A stretch of DNA of 64,000 nt from Siphonodentalium dalli (Eukaryota > Mollusca > Scaphopoda > Gadilida > Siphonodentaliidae), in contig CP136063.1 of assembly GCA_032622095.1 (NCBI GenBank), forward strand, positions 217,883,982 to 217,947,981, given 5' to 3'. The notes beneath the pieces are model-generated. The model was given only the letters and a program-made list of their open reading frames with translations, did not search any database and had not been told where the DNA came from. The position numbers were made by a program, and so were the translations under genes. Positions 24,401 to 36,476 of the stretch are shown here, in pieces (positions within the stretch are counted from its first letter, which is position 1; every line of letters begins with the position of its first letter).

Positions 24401-26368
24401 TTCAGACATTAGAAATTTATGAGATACCCTTTTCAATTTCATGTTATGCAACAATCATGTTAATGATATATAGTCATCATTGAGTATTCACCATGTAGTA
24501 TCCAATTTGTGATACAGTTTTTATGTTGTATTACTTTTATTCAAGTAATACAACTGGGTAATATATTAATTGTGTTACTAAATATTTCTTCCGCTGATAA
24601 TAAGTTTCCTGAACGCTATTACGGTGGTCCACTGTGAAGTGGTCCGGGATCCTGTGAAATCCAGAATGTTGCTAAATCTGAGGCTAAAGAGGTCACTATA
24701 GCTGCTATATAGAAAACAATTACAAGCACGATTTTGTCCGCCTCTGGACCACCCACCCACCCCGGCCCTATATATACGGAATTTTGTTTGTAGACCCCCC
24801 CCCCCATCTTAGACGACACAACAAGCCTCTTTTTGTTGTAATTTTTTCTTCTATTCAACTTTAAGTTGTTTTTTTTTCCTTGTATATATCATTTTTGTCC
24901 GCAAAAGTATTCAATAAACGGAATATCCAGTTTTATATAAAATTTTGCAATATATAATGTTAAACATAACCAAACTAAATGAATATCCAGCCACATGCAG
25001 GAACCATATTATGTTCACAATTCACTATATAACCTGCTATAGTTAATATATATGTGACCAATTAGTTTTTGGGACTTGAGTACCTAACCATACTTTATGA
25101 TTATTGACTGATGATGGGACAGGGTGTATTTATCCGTTACATATATCCCAATGTTTTGGTTTTGGATTGCGAATATAATTGATGCGTGACCAGATTAATT
25201 GTTTGACAACGAAGGTTCCTGGACCGAATAACACAATCAATTCATTATCAATAAACATGGGTAAACAATGAATGTTAGTAATAGAATATAATTAAAGAAA
25301 TCTTTATTGCATGATAATGTTTTAACGACAACTATCAGACGAAACTGGAAATATGAACAAATTAACATGGATTCAACCAACGGAAATAGACTGGAATAAC
25401 AAAGTAATACTACAATGAATATGGAATAAGAGAACGAATGACATGACATACACTTAATTAAACTACCGAATATACACCGAGAACATAAAAACAATGATTA
25501 TGCCATTAATTAATGTTCGTCTTTATATATAGTATTATCAAATAGTATATTGGCATCTCTATAACAGCCATTTGTGTATTGTAACGCATTTAATTAACAG
25601 CACTAGTGTGTATATGTGAACACCGGATTCATCTACCGGATTATACGGATGGTGACTCAATTGTTAGTGCAAACAGGCCAATATGTGAGCGTCAACGCGA
25701 TGTGGGCGTTACCATTAATACACAAATTCATAAAAATTCTTTGTGTCTTAAGAAATTTACAAACAAACCACGGAAAAGTTATTTTTTTGTTATTGATTCA
25801 AATTTTAGCATTTATCATATCCCGAAACTCAATGTATACGGTTTTTAAATGAGTTTAGGGCGCGGAGAACATGAAATGTTGGCGTTAACACCTGCACGAC
25901 AATAGGAAATCGGACGCGATTTTGAATTGCGAACGCGAAATTCTCATTATAAGCAATTCTTTCCGGTTTTCGGTTTCTGTATTTGTTGAGATTTGCAGGT
26001 CGCATAGCTCCTTTGCTTATAATACTACATCGAAATCGATTGTATTTATTTAAAAAACGATGTCGAAGTAGCGAGTCGAACTTTATTTACAGTTATTTTG
26101 ATGTAGGGTTACCCTTCCGGTGACGTAGGTTCCAGGCCCTGAACATTATCTCTTACCCGAGCATTATTTTGATTACGTATTGTACACGGAAATTCGTAAT
26201 TTAATTTATGGCTCCAAAAATAAAATGTTTTATCAAATTATTAACTTTGATTTTAAGAAGATAACCTATTAACCTGAACGTTTACAGAATTTCTCAGTTT
26301 TCTATATATTATCGATATTAGATCGTTATATCACCGGAAATGTATTGCAAATAGCGTACAGTACCCAT
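21478..26368. mobile_element. TTAA MITE (GGATACTGTAC family) split by a nested insertion
   Basis: The left part 21478-21764 and right part 26142-26368 together match the intact relative at 38803-39367. Shared segments include GATGTTGTTGGTTTCTATAG, TTGAGTACGAAGTA and ACTAGTCCCATA on the left, and GTACACGGAAATTCGTA and AGCGTACAGTACCC on the right. TTAA flanks both outer ends (21474-21477 and 26369-26372). The halves are separated by the 4377-bp element 21765-26141. Confidence 0.85.
21765..26141. mobile_element. 4.4-kb element with perfect 21-bp TIRs and 5-bp TSD
   Basis: CAGGGCCTGGAACCTACGTC (plus one A) at 21765-21785 is exactly inverted at 26121-26141. AACAT precedes the left end (21760-21764) and follows the right end (26142-26146). 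Subterminal GACTCG and ATCGTTTTT motifs are also inverted. The interior contains no long frame; it has a G homopolymer (23278-23294), a GGGGTGGGGT microsatellite (23720-23745) and ATG-poor AT-rich DNA. CAGGG-type ends suggest hAT, where 8-bp duplications are usual and 5-bp ones occur in some lineages. It is probably non-autonomous or decayed, with its transposase unrecognisable. Confidence 0.85.
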
Positions 26369-26375
26369 TTAATGG

Positions 26376-26475
26376 TTGACACATTTCCAACTGATGTTGT
26401 GTTAGGCATGAAATTTCCAAATGTTGACAACAGTTAGGGTGGGACACACCGACCCCCGTGTCGCCACGTCACTGG
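26376..26475. repeat. Second parental-repeat fossil of satellites A and B
   Basis: ATTTCCAACTGATGTTGTGT and TAGGCATGAAATTTCCAAAT form just over one satellite A unit. A GACAACAGTTAGGGTGGGAC spacer follows, then GTGTCGCCACGTCACTG, the head of satellite B. The order matches 20590-20680. Confidence 0.7.
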
Positions 26476-26489
26476 GGCCGCCGACGTCC

Positions 26490-26640
26490 AAGCATGTCAA
26501 GGGGACTGAACTCTGCCTTGTAGTTTGTCACGCTGCAACACAGAGTTCAGTCGCCTCGCTGCGATACTGCTTAGGGGAGTAAACTCTACATGGAGCTAGG
26601 TAGTTTGTGTTTGAACTCTGCCGTGTAGTTTATGGTTACA
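26490..26640. repeat. Dispersed GGGGACTGAACTCTGCC repeat
   Basis: A phrase GGGGACTGAACTCTGCCTTG followed by TAGTTTGT occurs here two to three times, once in inverted form. It recurs at about 30204 and 33445, 41560-41660, 43680-43990, 45450-45520, 54928-54950 (complement), 55120-55160 and 57660-57705. It is usually preceded by CAGACAGCGTAGCGA-like sequence. Units are about 50 bp. Confidence 0.7.
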
Positions 26641-26655
26641 AACAACTAATTATGT

Positions 26656-27147
26656 TGAACCAAACCATCATCGGATGGTGAAATTTTTGGGGGGGGGGGG
26701 GTCTATTTAAAATGCAATTAAACATTGTATTGTTCAAAATTAGATAAATTCCTTAAAACGTATGGTAGATATACGTGACTAGTTTTCAAAACTTATACAT
26801 ATTACTTTCTATCATGTGCGGTATGCACGCGAGTCGGTTTTTACAAATTAAATTATGATGAAAAACCCTGAATTTGGGGTGTGGTCACATTTGTGGTCAT
26901 AATATCCCCATTAGTGAGTGGATGGACATGGGACATGCGACACTGTGCAGTATATATGTCTATGACAAGCCTAACATGAGACATTAGTATCTTTTCTACT
27001 AAACTGCGCTTCCAGATTTATCAGGATTCTATTACTGGTGTTATTTCTTACCCCAAAAAAATTGTTAATTTTAAAACGGGGTATGTGGGTTAAATGACCA
27101 CTGGGAGATAATAGGATGTCCAATGACTCCTATGTTTCTATTGTATC
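26656..27147. repeat. Repeat unit P, first copy
   Basis: It begins GAACCAAACCATCATCGGAT and ends CTATTGTATC. Copies lie at 29196-29689 and 32437-32930. It contains a G homopolymer of variable length. In the later copies P runs directly into unit Q (ACGGTAAAG), whereas here it is cut by the hAT-like insertion at 27148. Confidence 0.85.
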
Positions 27148-28330
27148 CAGGGATGTGGCTAGAGGGGGGGGCTGTGGGGGGTGTCTCACCCCCCAGCAGA
27201 GAGCTATATTTTCAATAGTTGGAAATTTCATACCTGCCACAACGAAATTTCACACCAACAATTGGTTGAAAATGTTCTTGTAGTTTGATTATAAAACAAT
27301 TTATTGGGGGGAATTTATTGTTTTTCGACCAATATTTGCATTTGTTCCTATTTTTGGTCAAAATTTTTGACAGAAATGGACATCAGTTGGAAATTTTCCA
27401 ACCTTAGGGGGGTGACAGGTTGGAAATTTCCAACACTTGGAAAGCTTGTGTCCTGGTCCCTCCCCTGTGGCCAGTCAAAAACTTCTAGTTAATTTAAGAA
27501 AACAATATTGTCATACAATTGGTCAACATTGTCCTTGGAATTGTCATCAGTTGGAAATTTTCCAACCTAAGTGGGGGTGTAGGGTTTGAAATTTCCAACA
27601 GTAGGAAGGCTTGAGGCTAGTCTAGATGTTAGGATTTTGTGATTTTCTTGTTCAGATTTCAACAGATTTCAACAGATTTTCGCACACCGGGCCGAATCAT
27701 GGTCGGCCCGGTGTGTCACTGCCCCATCCACATGGCCAATACAAAACTGCTAATTAATTTAGCAAAACAATATTTTACTACATTTGGTCAAACTTGTAGA
27801 CATAAATGGTCATCAGTTGAAGAATTTTCCAACCTGAGGGGGAGCATGAGGTTTTAAATTTCCAACACTAGGAAAGCTTCAGTTGAGGCCAGTCTAGATG
27901 CTAGGATTTGCGATTTTCTTGTATATAGTTTTCAAAATTTTCCCACACCGGGCCAAACAACCATGGTCGGCCCGGTGTTTCCTGGTCTGTTGTCGGTAGC
28001 TGTGTGCATTTGTCTGGAATTAGACCACTAGTTGTTTTTTTTGGGGGGCAATTTTCAGGTTAAAATATCTTAATGTTCTCATACTGGGAAAATAGAAGCA
28101 TGGCTTATGAATATATAGGAAATTAGGCCTGAGCATGAGGTACAAGGGGGGCTGCAAATGGAATTATGCAAAAAGTTGTGTTGGTGTGATTCAGACTCAA
28201 GGGGGGGGGTGCAAATGGAATTATGGAAAAAGTTGTGTTGGTGTGATTCAGACTCAAGGGGGGGGGGGGTGCAGTTGGAAATGCCCAAGGTGGACACCCC
28301 CCCAGCGGAGACCCTCTAGCCACATCCCTG
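27148..28330. mobile_element. hAT-like element, 1.18 kb, 19-bp TIRs, 8-bp TSD
   Basis: CAGGGATGTGGCTAGAGGG (27148-27166) is exactly inverted at 28312-28330. The octamers ATTGTATC (27140-27147) and ATTGTGTC (28331-28338) form an 8-bp target duplication with one change. The same locus without the insertion is present at 29682-29689 (ATTGTATCACGG). The interior is made of two to three diverged tandem segments with TTGGAAATTTTCCAACCT and CACCGGGCC..GGCCCGGTGT hairpins (27360-27990), then three GGGGG-TGCAAATGGAATTATG units (28140-28280). No transposase frame is visible. Confidence 0.9.
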
Positions 28331-31300
28331 ATTGTGTCACGGTAAAGTTTTTTTTGTAAAATTGGCGCGGTTTACACGATCAAATTTCAATTTTCTTTTC
28401 AATTATAGGTTACAAACAACTAATTATATAGAGTTACTCTTCTTGAATTTGTGTAGGGAACTCGAGTCAGCGTACAAAAAAATTCTGGCTGCTGATTGGT
28501 TGATTATCATTGAGGGAAATATCCCTAATCGGGAACAGAAAATCATAGCCTACGTAAATATGGCGATCGTGTATGTTTAGATGTCCAGGAAGAGTATGTT
28601 GGCGTCCAGAAGCTACGGAAGGGGTCTGGGTATTTTTATGCTGCTGATTTTTTTGCAGTAAATGGGGTAGTTGTGGAAATGCAAGATTATCGTTTGAAAA
28701 AAATACCGAAAAGGGCGCGTTTGTTGTCACATACTGGTGCAGAGGATGACGTTCTAAGGGAAAATTGACCACTTGAAGTTCAAATAGGTCAAACCCATGG
28801 CCGGCGGGACTTTTAGTTAACACTGTCGCCTATGGAAAATAATTAGTTGTGTGTAGCCTATAGGCAAAAAAAATCACATTTTTCAAATATCGTTCAGGGC
28901 AGCGAATTTAGGAACACTGATAAACAAAGACTGACTCGTTTTGTTGAGTTATTATATTTTCACGCCAAACAGACCCATTTTCAGATTATGCGAGACATTT
29001 ATTAACCCTCTGTCGCCGGAACTTCAACTTTTTTCCGGAGGCGAAATTTTCTGAAAATCATCCATTTTGTGCATATGGGTGGACCTTTAATGTTCAAAAT
29101 AGCACGGTCGAGGTGATGGAAGTTTCTCTGATATAAATTCGACTCAAACTCCTAAAAAGTACTGAAATTTAAAGGGACATCCGCCTATCATTGAACCAAA
29201 CCATCATCGGATGGTGAAATTTTTTTGGGGGGGGGGGGGGGGGTCTATTTCAAATGCAATTAAACATTGTATTGTTCAAAACTAGATAAATTCCTTAAAA
29301 CGTATGGTAGATATACGTGACTAGTTTTCAAAACTTATACATATTACTTTCTATCATGTGCGTTATGCACGCGAGTCGGTTTTTACAAATTAAATTATGA
29401 TGAAAAACCCTGAATTTGGGGTGTGGTCACATTTGTGGTCATAATATCCCCATTAGTGAGTGGATGGACATGGGACATGCGACACTGTGTAGTATATATG
29501 TCTATGACAAGCCTAACATGAGACATTAGTATCTTTTCTACTAAACTGCGCTTCCAGATTTATCAGGATTCTATTACTGCTGTTATTTCTTACCCCCAAA
29601 AAATTGTTAATTTTAAAACGGGGTATGTGGGTTAAATGACCGCTGGGAGATAATAGGATGTCCAATGACTCCTATGTTTCTATTGTATCACGGTAAAGCT
29701 TTTGTTGTAAAATTGGCGCGGTTTACACGATCAAACTTCAATTTTCTTTTCAATTATAGGTTACAAACAACTAATTATATAGAGTTACTCTTCTTGAACT
29801 CGAGTCAGCATAAAAACAAATTCTGGCTGCTGATTGGTTGATTATCATTGAGGGAAATATCCCTAATCGGGAACAGAAAATCATAGCCTACGTAAATATG
29901 GCGATCGTGTATGTTTAGATGTCCAGGAAGAGTATGGTGGCGTCCAGAAGTTACTGAAGGGGTCTGGGTATTTTTAAGCTGCTGATTTGTTTGCAGTAAA
30001 TGGGGTAGTTGTGGAAATGCAAGATTATCGTTTGAAAAAAATACCGAAAAGGGCGCGTTTGTTGTCACATACTGGTGCAGAGGATGACGTTCTAAGGGAA
30101 AATTGACCACTTGAAGTTCAAATAGGTCAAACCCATGGCCGGCGGGACTTTTAGTTAACACTGTCGCCTATGGAAAATAATTAGTTGTGTGTAACCTATA
30201 GTCAGGCATCGCAGCGAGGGGACTGAACTCTTCCTTGTAGTGTGTCAAGCTGCAAATCAGTCCCTGGCTAAGGTATGTCTGATCGCTGCCGGCATGTGTA
30301 TTTTCTTAATTAAATCTAACATTTTATATTGAAGTGTTTTGTCAGTTACAATTCATTCTGGCTTGATCTAGACAATTTTCAAATGAATATGGACAGTTCA
30401 GTTTCTCGGAATATAGTCTGGTCGTTGAAGCATTGGACCTAGAACAAATTGGTGACGAGCAGTTTTTGGTGTCATTTTGTCGGGCAGAATCTCGGGAACA
30501 ACATATCCAAAAATCCGCTTTGGGGAAAATTTGCTAGAGCATTTTGAAAAAAAAAGGTCCTCTTTGTATTTTTTATGTATGATTTTCCGTTTCTTATGAA
30601 ATATACACATGAATGTCATTTAAATTAAAGTTATACAGGTGGCAGGAATATGCAACATAAACAAATTATTAATGTTGTCATGACAGATGTATGTTATTTC
30701 GTGTACAATTTGATTGTCAAAATTCAAAATGGCGGACAAAATGGCGATTGAAATTGGTAAAATTTTCGCTAAATTTCACCAGATCGTTTCCATTTATAAG
30801 AAATTTGGTTTAAATGGCCATTTGTTCCAACATATATCATTTTAAATCAATGTCTGATAATTGTGAGCCATATCACAATGATTTGGAATTTGGGCCCTAC
30901 AGTGTCCCTCAAATTCAAAATAGATAGTACTAAATTTCGAAGAGAAATTAACATTATTTTAATGCCTAGAATAACCGCAAATCGAACACACCAGTGTACT
31001 GAATACTCATTAGAATTCAGATATGAACCACTATTGCCCATTTTAGCAGAAATGAGGACATCACTTCCAAAAATAGGGACAATATGGCTACCAAAAGTAG
31101 TAAAATTGGGCAATTTTCGTTAAAGTTCACCAGATTGTTTCCATTTAGACGTAAATGGCGGCGAATATTGCAATCGAAAGTCAAAAATATCTATTTCCTC
31201 ATTGATTTTTAACTAAATCCTCTCATATCCGGTATCGAATATAATTTGATGAGTGTCCATAGCAACCAAACTAGTATCAAAATACATCCAATGAGTGTCA

Positions 31301-31496
31301 AAAACAACTTAACGCGTGTCCCAAACCATCTCAGGAGCGTAAAACCACGCAACAGGACTGGTGTCTCAGTCGCCTTCTTAATAATATAACAAAATAATCG
31401 GTGAGTGTCCCAAACCGCACAAATCGGTGTCTCAAAGCATCACAAACCACCCAATGGGTGTCCCAAACCAACAAATGAGTGTCCATAATCACCCAA
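28258..31496. repeat. 3.24-kb tandem duplication, copy 1
   Basis: This stretch is repeated head-to-tail as 31497-34737, offset 3239 bp, rising to 3241 bp after a poly-G run that is 2 bases longer in copy 2. Apart from that run I noticed no differences. The unit contains the right tip of the hAT-like element, repeat Q (28331-28855), an interval, P (29196-29689), Q again (29690-30196), the GGGGACTGAACTC repeat, ATGGCGGACAAAATGG-type repeats (30720-31180) and the start of the GTGTCCCAAACCA minisatellite. Confidence 0.95.
28331..28855. repeat. Repeat unit Q with a 118-codon minus-strand open frame
   Basis: Q occurs four times (28331, 29682, 31570 and 32923 onward). A minus-strand frame of 118 codons is open in all four (28467-28823, 29805-30161, 31706-32062, 33046-33402). 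A plus-strand frame at 28529-28765 is open in one version and closed by TAA in the other. The few differences between the two Q versions in this region mostly change amino acids on the minus strand, so there is no sign of selection for a protein. I recognise no family. Confidence 0.6.
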
Positions 31497-34400
31497 GGGG
31501 GGGGGGGGTGCAGTTGGAAATGCCCAAGGTGGACACCCCCCCAGCGGAGACCCTCTAGCCACATCCCTGATTGTGTCACGGTAAAGTTTTTTTTGTAAAA
31601 TTGGCGCGGTTTACACGATCAAATTTCAATTTTCTTTTCAATTATAGGTTACAAACAACTAATTATATAGAGTTACTCTTCTTGAATTTGTGTAGGGAAC
31701 TCGAGTCAGCGTACAAAAAAATTCTGGCTGCTGATTGGTTGATTATCATTGAGGGAAATATCCCTAATCGGGAACAGAAAATCATAGCCTACGTAAATAT
31801 GGCGATCGTGTATGTTTAGATGTCCAGGAAGAGTATGTTGGCGTCCAGAAGCTACGGAAGGGGTCTGGGTATTTTTATGCTGCTGATTTTTTTGCAGTAA
31901 ATGGGGTAGTTGTGGAAATGCAAGATTATCGTTTGAAAAAAATACCGAAAAGGGCGCGTTTGTTGTCACATACTGGTGCAGAGGATGACGTTCTAAGGGA
32001 AAATTGACCACTTGAAGTTCAAATAGGTCAAACCCATGGCCGGCGGGACTTTTAGTTAACACTGTCGCCTATGGAAAATAATTAGTTGTGTGTAGCCTAT
32101 AGGCAAAAAAAATCACATTTTTCAAATATCGTTCAGGGCAGCGAATTTAGGAACACTGATAAACAAAGACTGACTCGTTTTGTTGAGTTATTATATTTTC
32201 ACGCCAAACAGACCCATTTTCAGATTATGCGAGACATTTATTAACCCTCTGTCGCCGGAACTTCAACTTTTTTCCGGAGGCGAAATTTTCTGAAAATCAT
32301 CCATTTTGTGCATATGGGTGGACCTTTAATGTTCAAAATAGCACGGTCGAGGTGATGGAAGTTTCTCTGATATAAATTCGACTCAAACTCCTAAAAAGTA
32401 CTGAAATTTAAAGGGACATCCGCCTATCATTGAACCAAACCATCATCGGATGGTGAAATTTTTTTGGGGGGGGGGGGGGGGGGGTCTATTTCAAATGCAA
32501 TTAAACATTGTATTGTTCAAAACTAGATAAATTCCTTAAAACGTATGGTAGATATACGTGACTAGTTTTCAAAACTTATACATATTACTTTCTATCATGT
32601 GCGTTATGCACGCGAGTCGGTTTTTACAAATTAAATTATGATGAAAAACCCTGAATTTGGGGTGTGGTCACATTTGTGGTCATAATATCCCCATTAGTGA
32701 GTGGATGGACATGGGACATGCGACACTGTGTAGTATATATGTCTATGACAAGCCTAACATGAGACATTAGTATCTTTTCTACTAAACTGCGCTTCCAGAT
32801 TTATCAGGATTCTATTACTGCTGTTATTTCTTACCCCCAAAAAATTGTTAATTTTAAAACGGGGTATGTGGGTTAAATGACCGCTGGGAGATAATAGGAT
32901 GTCCAATGACTCCTATGTTTCTATTGTATCACGGTAAAGCTTTTGTTGTAAAATTGGCGCGGTTTACACGATCAAACTTCAATTTTCTTTTCAATTATAG
33001 GTTACAAACAACTAATTATATAGAGTTACTCTTCTTGAACTCGAGTCAGCATAAAAACAAATTCTGGCTGCTGATTGGTTGATTATCATTGAGGGAAATA
33101 TCCCTAATCGGGAACAGAAAATCATAGCCTACGTAAATATGGCGATCGTGTATGTTTAGATGTCCAGGAAGAGTATGGTGGCGTCCAGAAGTTACTGAAG
33201 GGGTCTGGGTATTTTTAAGCTGCTGATTTGTTTGCAGTAAATGGGGTAGTTGTGGAAATGCAAGATTATCGTTTGAAAAAAATACCGAAAAGGGCGCGTT
33301 TGTTGTCACATACTGGTGCAGAGGATGACGTTCTAAGGGAAAATTGACCACTTGAAGTTCAAATAGGTCAAACCCATGGCCGGCGGGACTTTTAGTTAAC
33401 ACTGTCGCCTATGGAAAATAATTAGTTGTGTGTAACCTATAGTCAGGCATCGCAGCGAGGGGACTGAACTCTTCCTTGTAGTGTGTCAAGCTGCAAATCA
33501 GTCCCTGGCTAAGGTATGTCTGATCGCTGCCGGCATGTGTATTTTCTTAATTAAATCTAACATTTTATATTGAAGTGTTTTGTCAGTTACAATTCATTCT
33601 GGCTTGATCTAGACAATTTTCAAATGAATATGGACAGTTCAGTTTCTCGGAATATAGTCTGGTCGTTGAAGCATTGGACCTAGAACAAATTGGTGACGAG
33701 CAGTTTTTGGTGTCATTTTGTCGGGCAGAATCTCGGGAACAACATATCCAAAAATCCGCTTTGGGGAAAATTTGCTAGAGCATTTTGAAAAAAAAAGGTC
33801 CTCTTTGTATTTTTTATGTATGATTTTCCGTTTCTTATGAAATATACACATGAATGTCATTTAAATTAAAGTTATACAGGTGGCAGGAATATGCAACATA
33901 AACAAATTATTAATGTTGTCATGACAGATGTATGTTATTTCGTGTACAATTTGATTGTCAAAATTCAAAATGGCGGACAAAATGGCGATTGAAATTGGTA
34001 AAATTTTCGCTAAATTTCACCAGATCGTTTCCATTTATAAGAAATTTGGTTTAAATGGCCATTTGTTCCAACATATATCATTTTAAATCAATGTCTGATA
34101 ATTGTGAGCCATATCACAATGATTTGGAATTTGGGCCCTACAGTGTCCCTCAAATTCAAAATAGATAGTACTAAATTTCGAAGAGAAATTAACATTATTT
34201 TAATGCCTAGAATAACCGCAAATCGAACACACCAGTGTACTGAATACTCATTAGAATTCAGATATGAACCACTATTGCCCATTTTAGCAGAAATGAGGAC
34301 ATCACTTCCAAAAATAGGGACAATATGGCTACCAAAAGTAGTAAAATTGGGCAATTTTCGTTAAAGTTCACCAGATTGTTTCCATTTAGACGTAAATGGC

Positions 34401-34737
34401 GGCGAATATTGCAATCGAAAGTCAAAAATATCTATTTCCTCATTGATTTTTAACTAAATCCTCTCATATCCGGTATCGAATATAATTTGATGAGTGTCCA
34501 TAGCAACCAAACTAGTATCAAAATACATCCAATGAGTGTCAAAAACAACTTAACGCGTGTCCCAAACCATCTCAGGAGCGTAAAACCACGCAACAGGACT
34601 GGTGTCTCAGTCGCCTTCTTAATAATATAACAAAATAATCGGTGAGTGTCCCAAACCGCACAAATCGGTGTCTCAAAGCATCACAAACCACCCAATGGGT
34701 GTCCCAAACCAACAAATGAGTGTCCATAATCACCCAA
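31497..34737. repeat. 3.24-kb tandem duplication, copy 2
   Basis: It is near-identical to 28258-31496. The junction joins the minisatellite phrase CACCCAA to the poly-G run of the hAT-like element, and the three bases CAA are shared by both parents. Copy 2 ends by continuing into more of the GTGTCCCAA minisatellite. Confidence 0.95.
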
Positions 34738-35650
34738 TGAGTGTCCCAAGCCACACGATGATTAATCAAACCATCAGGAGTGTCTAAAACGGCCAACTAG
34801 TGTCTCAAACCACGCACAGAATGTCCCAGTCATTTAATAGGTGTCCCAAACTAGTGTACAAAACCATCCATAAAATTGATCAAACTATGTTTTGGTACAC
34901 TCGTTGGATGGTTTGACTCACTTGATCGTGTGAAATACTCGATGGAGGGTTTTGTGCACTATTGTAGATGTATTGAGGTGACAGTTGGTTGTTGGTTCGT
35001 AACACCTGTTGGTTTTTATGGTTTGGTTCACCCGCTGGGTGATTTGTGACTTCAATTTGATGCTTTTGGAGCAACAATTGCGTGGAGTGTTCGCATTGAG
35101 TGGTTTGGGACACTCGCTATAGATTTTAGATACTGGTTATGTGCATTGGGACACTGCGTGGCAGATTGTGTCACTGGTTGGGCCGTTTGGGACACTATAG
35201 TTGAATGGATTGATACGACAGTTGTATGTTGTATGACATATGACGCTCCAAGTTGTCTTGGGGTAGCAGTTGTGTGGCATGGTGTACATATTGGATGCAT
35301 ACCTCTCGTGTGGTTTCTAACACCCATGGATGGTTTGGTAACCTTGATACACCCATTGTGTGCTATGGGGCACTGATTGAGTGCTCGATTAGTGCTCATT
35401 GTATGCTTTACTTATATGGTGGTTATGGACACTCATTGGATAGTGCTGGAACCTGCTGGATGGTTTGGGACACTATGCTGGTGTGGTTTGGGAACATTCG
35501 TTGAATAGACTGGGTCCCTAATTAGGTCGATTGAGACACTCATTTAGTGGTTTGGAACACTCATTTTAGGTGAGTTGGAATACCAGATGCATGGTTTGGG
35601 GGACTATATATGTGGGTCATGACACCAGTTCAGTATCGTTTGGGGGACTT
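34480..35650. repeat. Degenerate ~26-bp minisatellite with an orientation switch
   Basis: From 34480 to about 34870 units read as GAGTGTCCCAAACCACCCAA. From about 34880 to 35650 they read in complement, as TTGGATGGTTTGGGACACTC. The array is therefore a large inverted repeat with its centre near 34875. The first part also exists at 31240-31496 because of the 3.24-kb duplication. A further block in the second orientation lies at 40240-40490. Confidence 0.8.
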
Positions 35651-36454
35651 TGTTCGGTCTTCTGTCTAACATCAGAACATTACACCTACCTATTGATCTG
35701 TCTTTAAAACTGTTTGATTACTTGATTCAACCGATATTATTATACGGGTGTGAAGTCTGGGGATTTGAAAACACCAAGACTATAGAAGCTGGTATCATTT
35801 TGGTCCAAATTAGTTGATAGTACCAACCAAGAGAGAATAGCTGCGAAATTGTATACTCTTGTTTATAAAATGAGTACACTCGGCAAACAGTTCAAAATTA
35901 TTGACCTTTATAAAAATACACTGACTCAAATTGGATTTACATTGGCGTGGGAAAATCAATCTTCACTTACCCCGATTATGGTACGTAGCTTACACAAGGC
36001 TTTGATAAACAACTTTCACATAATGTGGACTGATGACGTTACAAAATCATCAAGGGGGGGGGCATTTTATACCCACTTGAAAGATAAACCGTCTTTTTCC
36101 AAATGTTACACTTTGAACTTTTCATTTAGTATTCATATACAACGACTGAGGACAGCAAATCATAGACTTGCTGTTGAAGTGACTCGGTGGAAAAAAGGAA
36201 AGCGCAAACAAACAGTGGTTACCAACGATGCATTGTGTAGCATATACAAAGTGGAACAAGGGGACGAGTATCATTTCCTGATGAAATGCCCTAATCTCCG
36301 TGAACTTAGAATTAAATATTTACCAGAATGTTATCGAAAAGTCGTGTCCAAAGAATCGTGTTATGCATTATTAAACGAAACCGATATTAATATATTGCGC
36401 AACCTATCGATGTTCATAAATAAGGGTCTTAAGTTAACCGAGCACAGCAATTAA
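35651..36454 (+). pseudogene. LINE reverse transcriptase, C-terminal remnant
   Basis: From 35660 one frame encodes a stretch with LPIDLSLKLFDYL, then LIQPILLYGCEVWGFEN, the usual end of the polymerase part of jockey/CR1-like LINE proteins. It then breaks: the reading frame resumes near 35790 in another frame with SFWSKLVDSTNQERI and runs through 35849-36454 as a 201-codon open frame. This contains NHRLAVE followed by a tryptophan, a DEYHFLMKCPNL motif, and NILRNLSMFINKG at the end. In relatives that I know in outline, about 40-50 residues separate EVWGF from SFW, so an internal deletion plus frameshift is likely. The 5' part is absent, which is typical 5' truncation. The zinc-knuckle-like cysteines are partly lost (LCSIYK instead of LCxxC). 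No function is expected. Confidence 0.85.
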
Positions 36455-36476
36455 TATTATACAGCTTCGACCAAGA

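Noticed and set aside
28529-28765. Plus-strand 79-codon frame with protein-like composition in repeat Q
   Set aside because: It lacks an initiating Met at a sensible place and is closed by TAA in the second Q version.
28467-28823. 118-codon minus-strand frame repeated four times
   Set aside because: Two of the four copies come from the recent 3.24-kb duplication. The few differences between the other two versions mostly change amino acids, and no domain or start context supports a gene.
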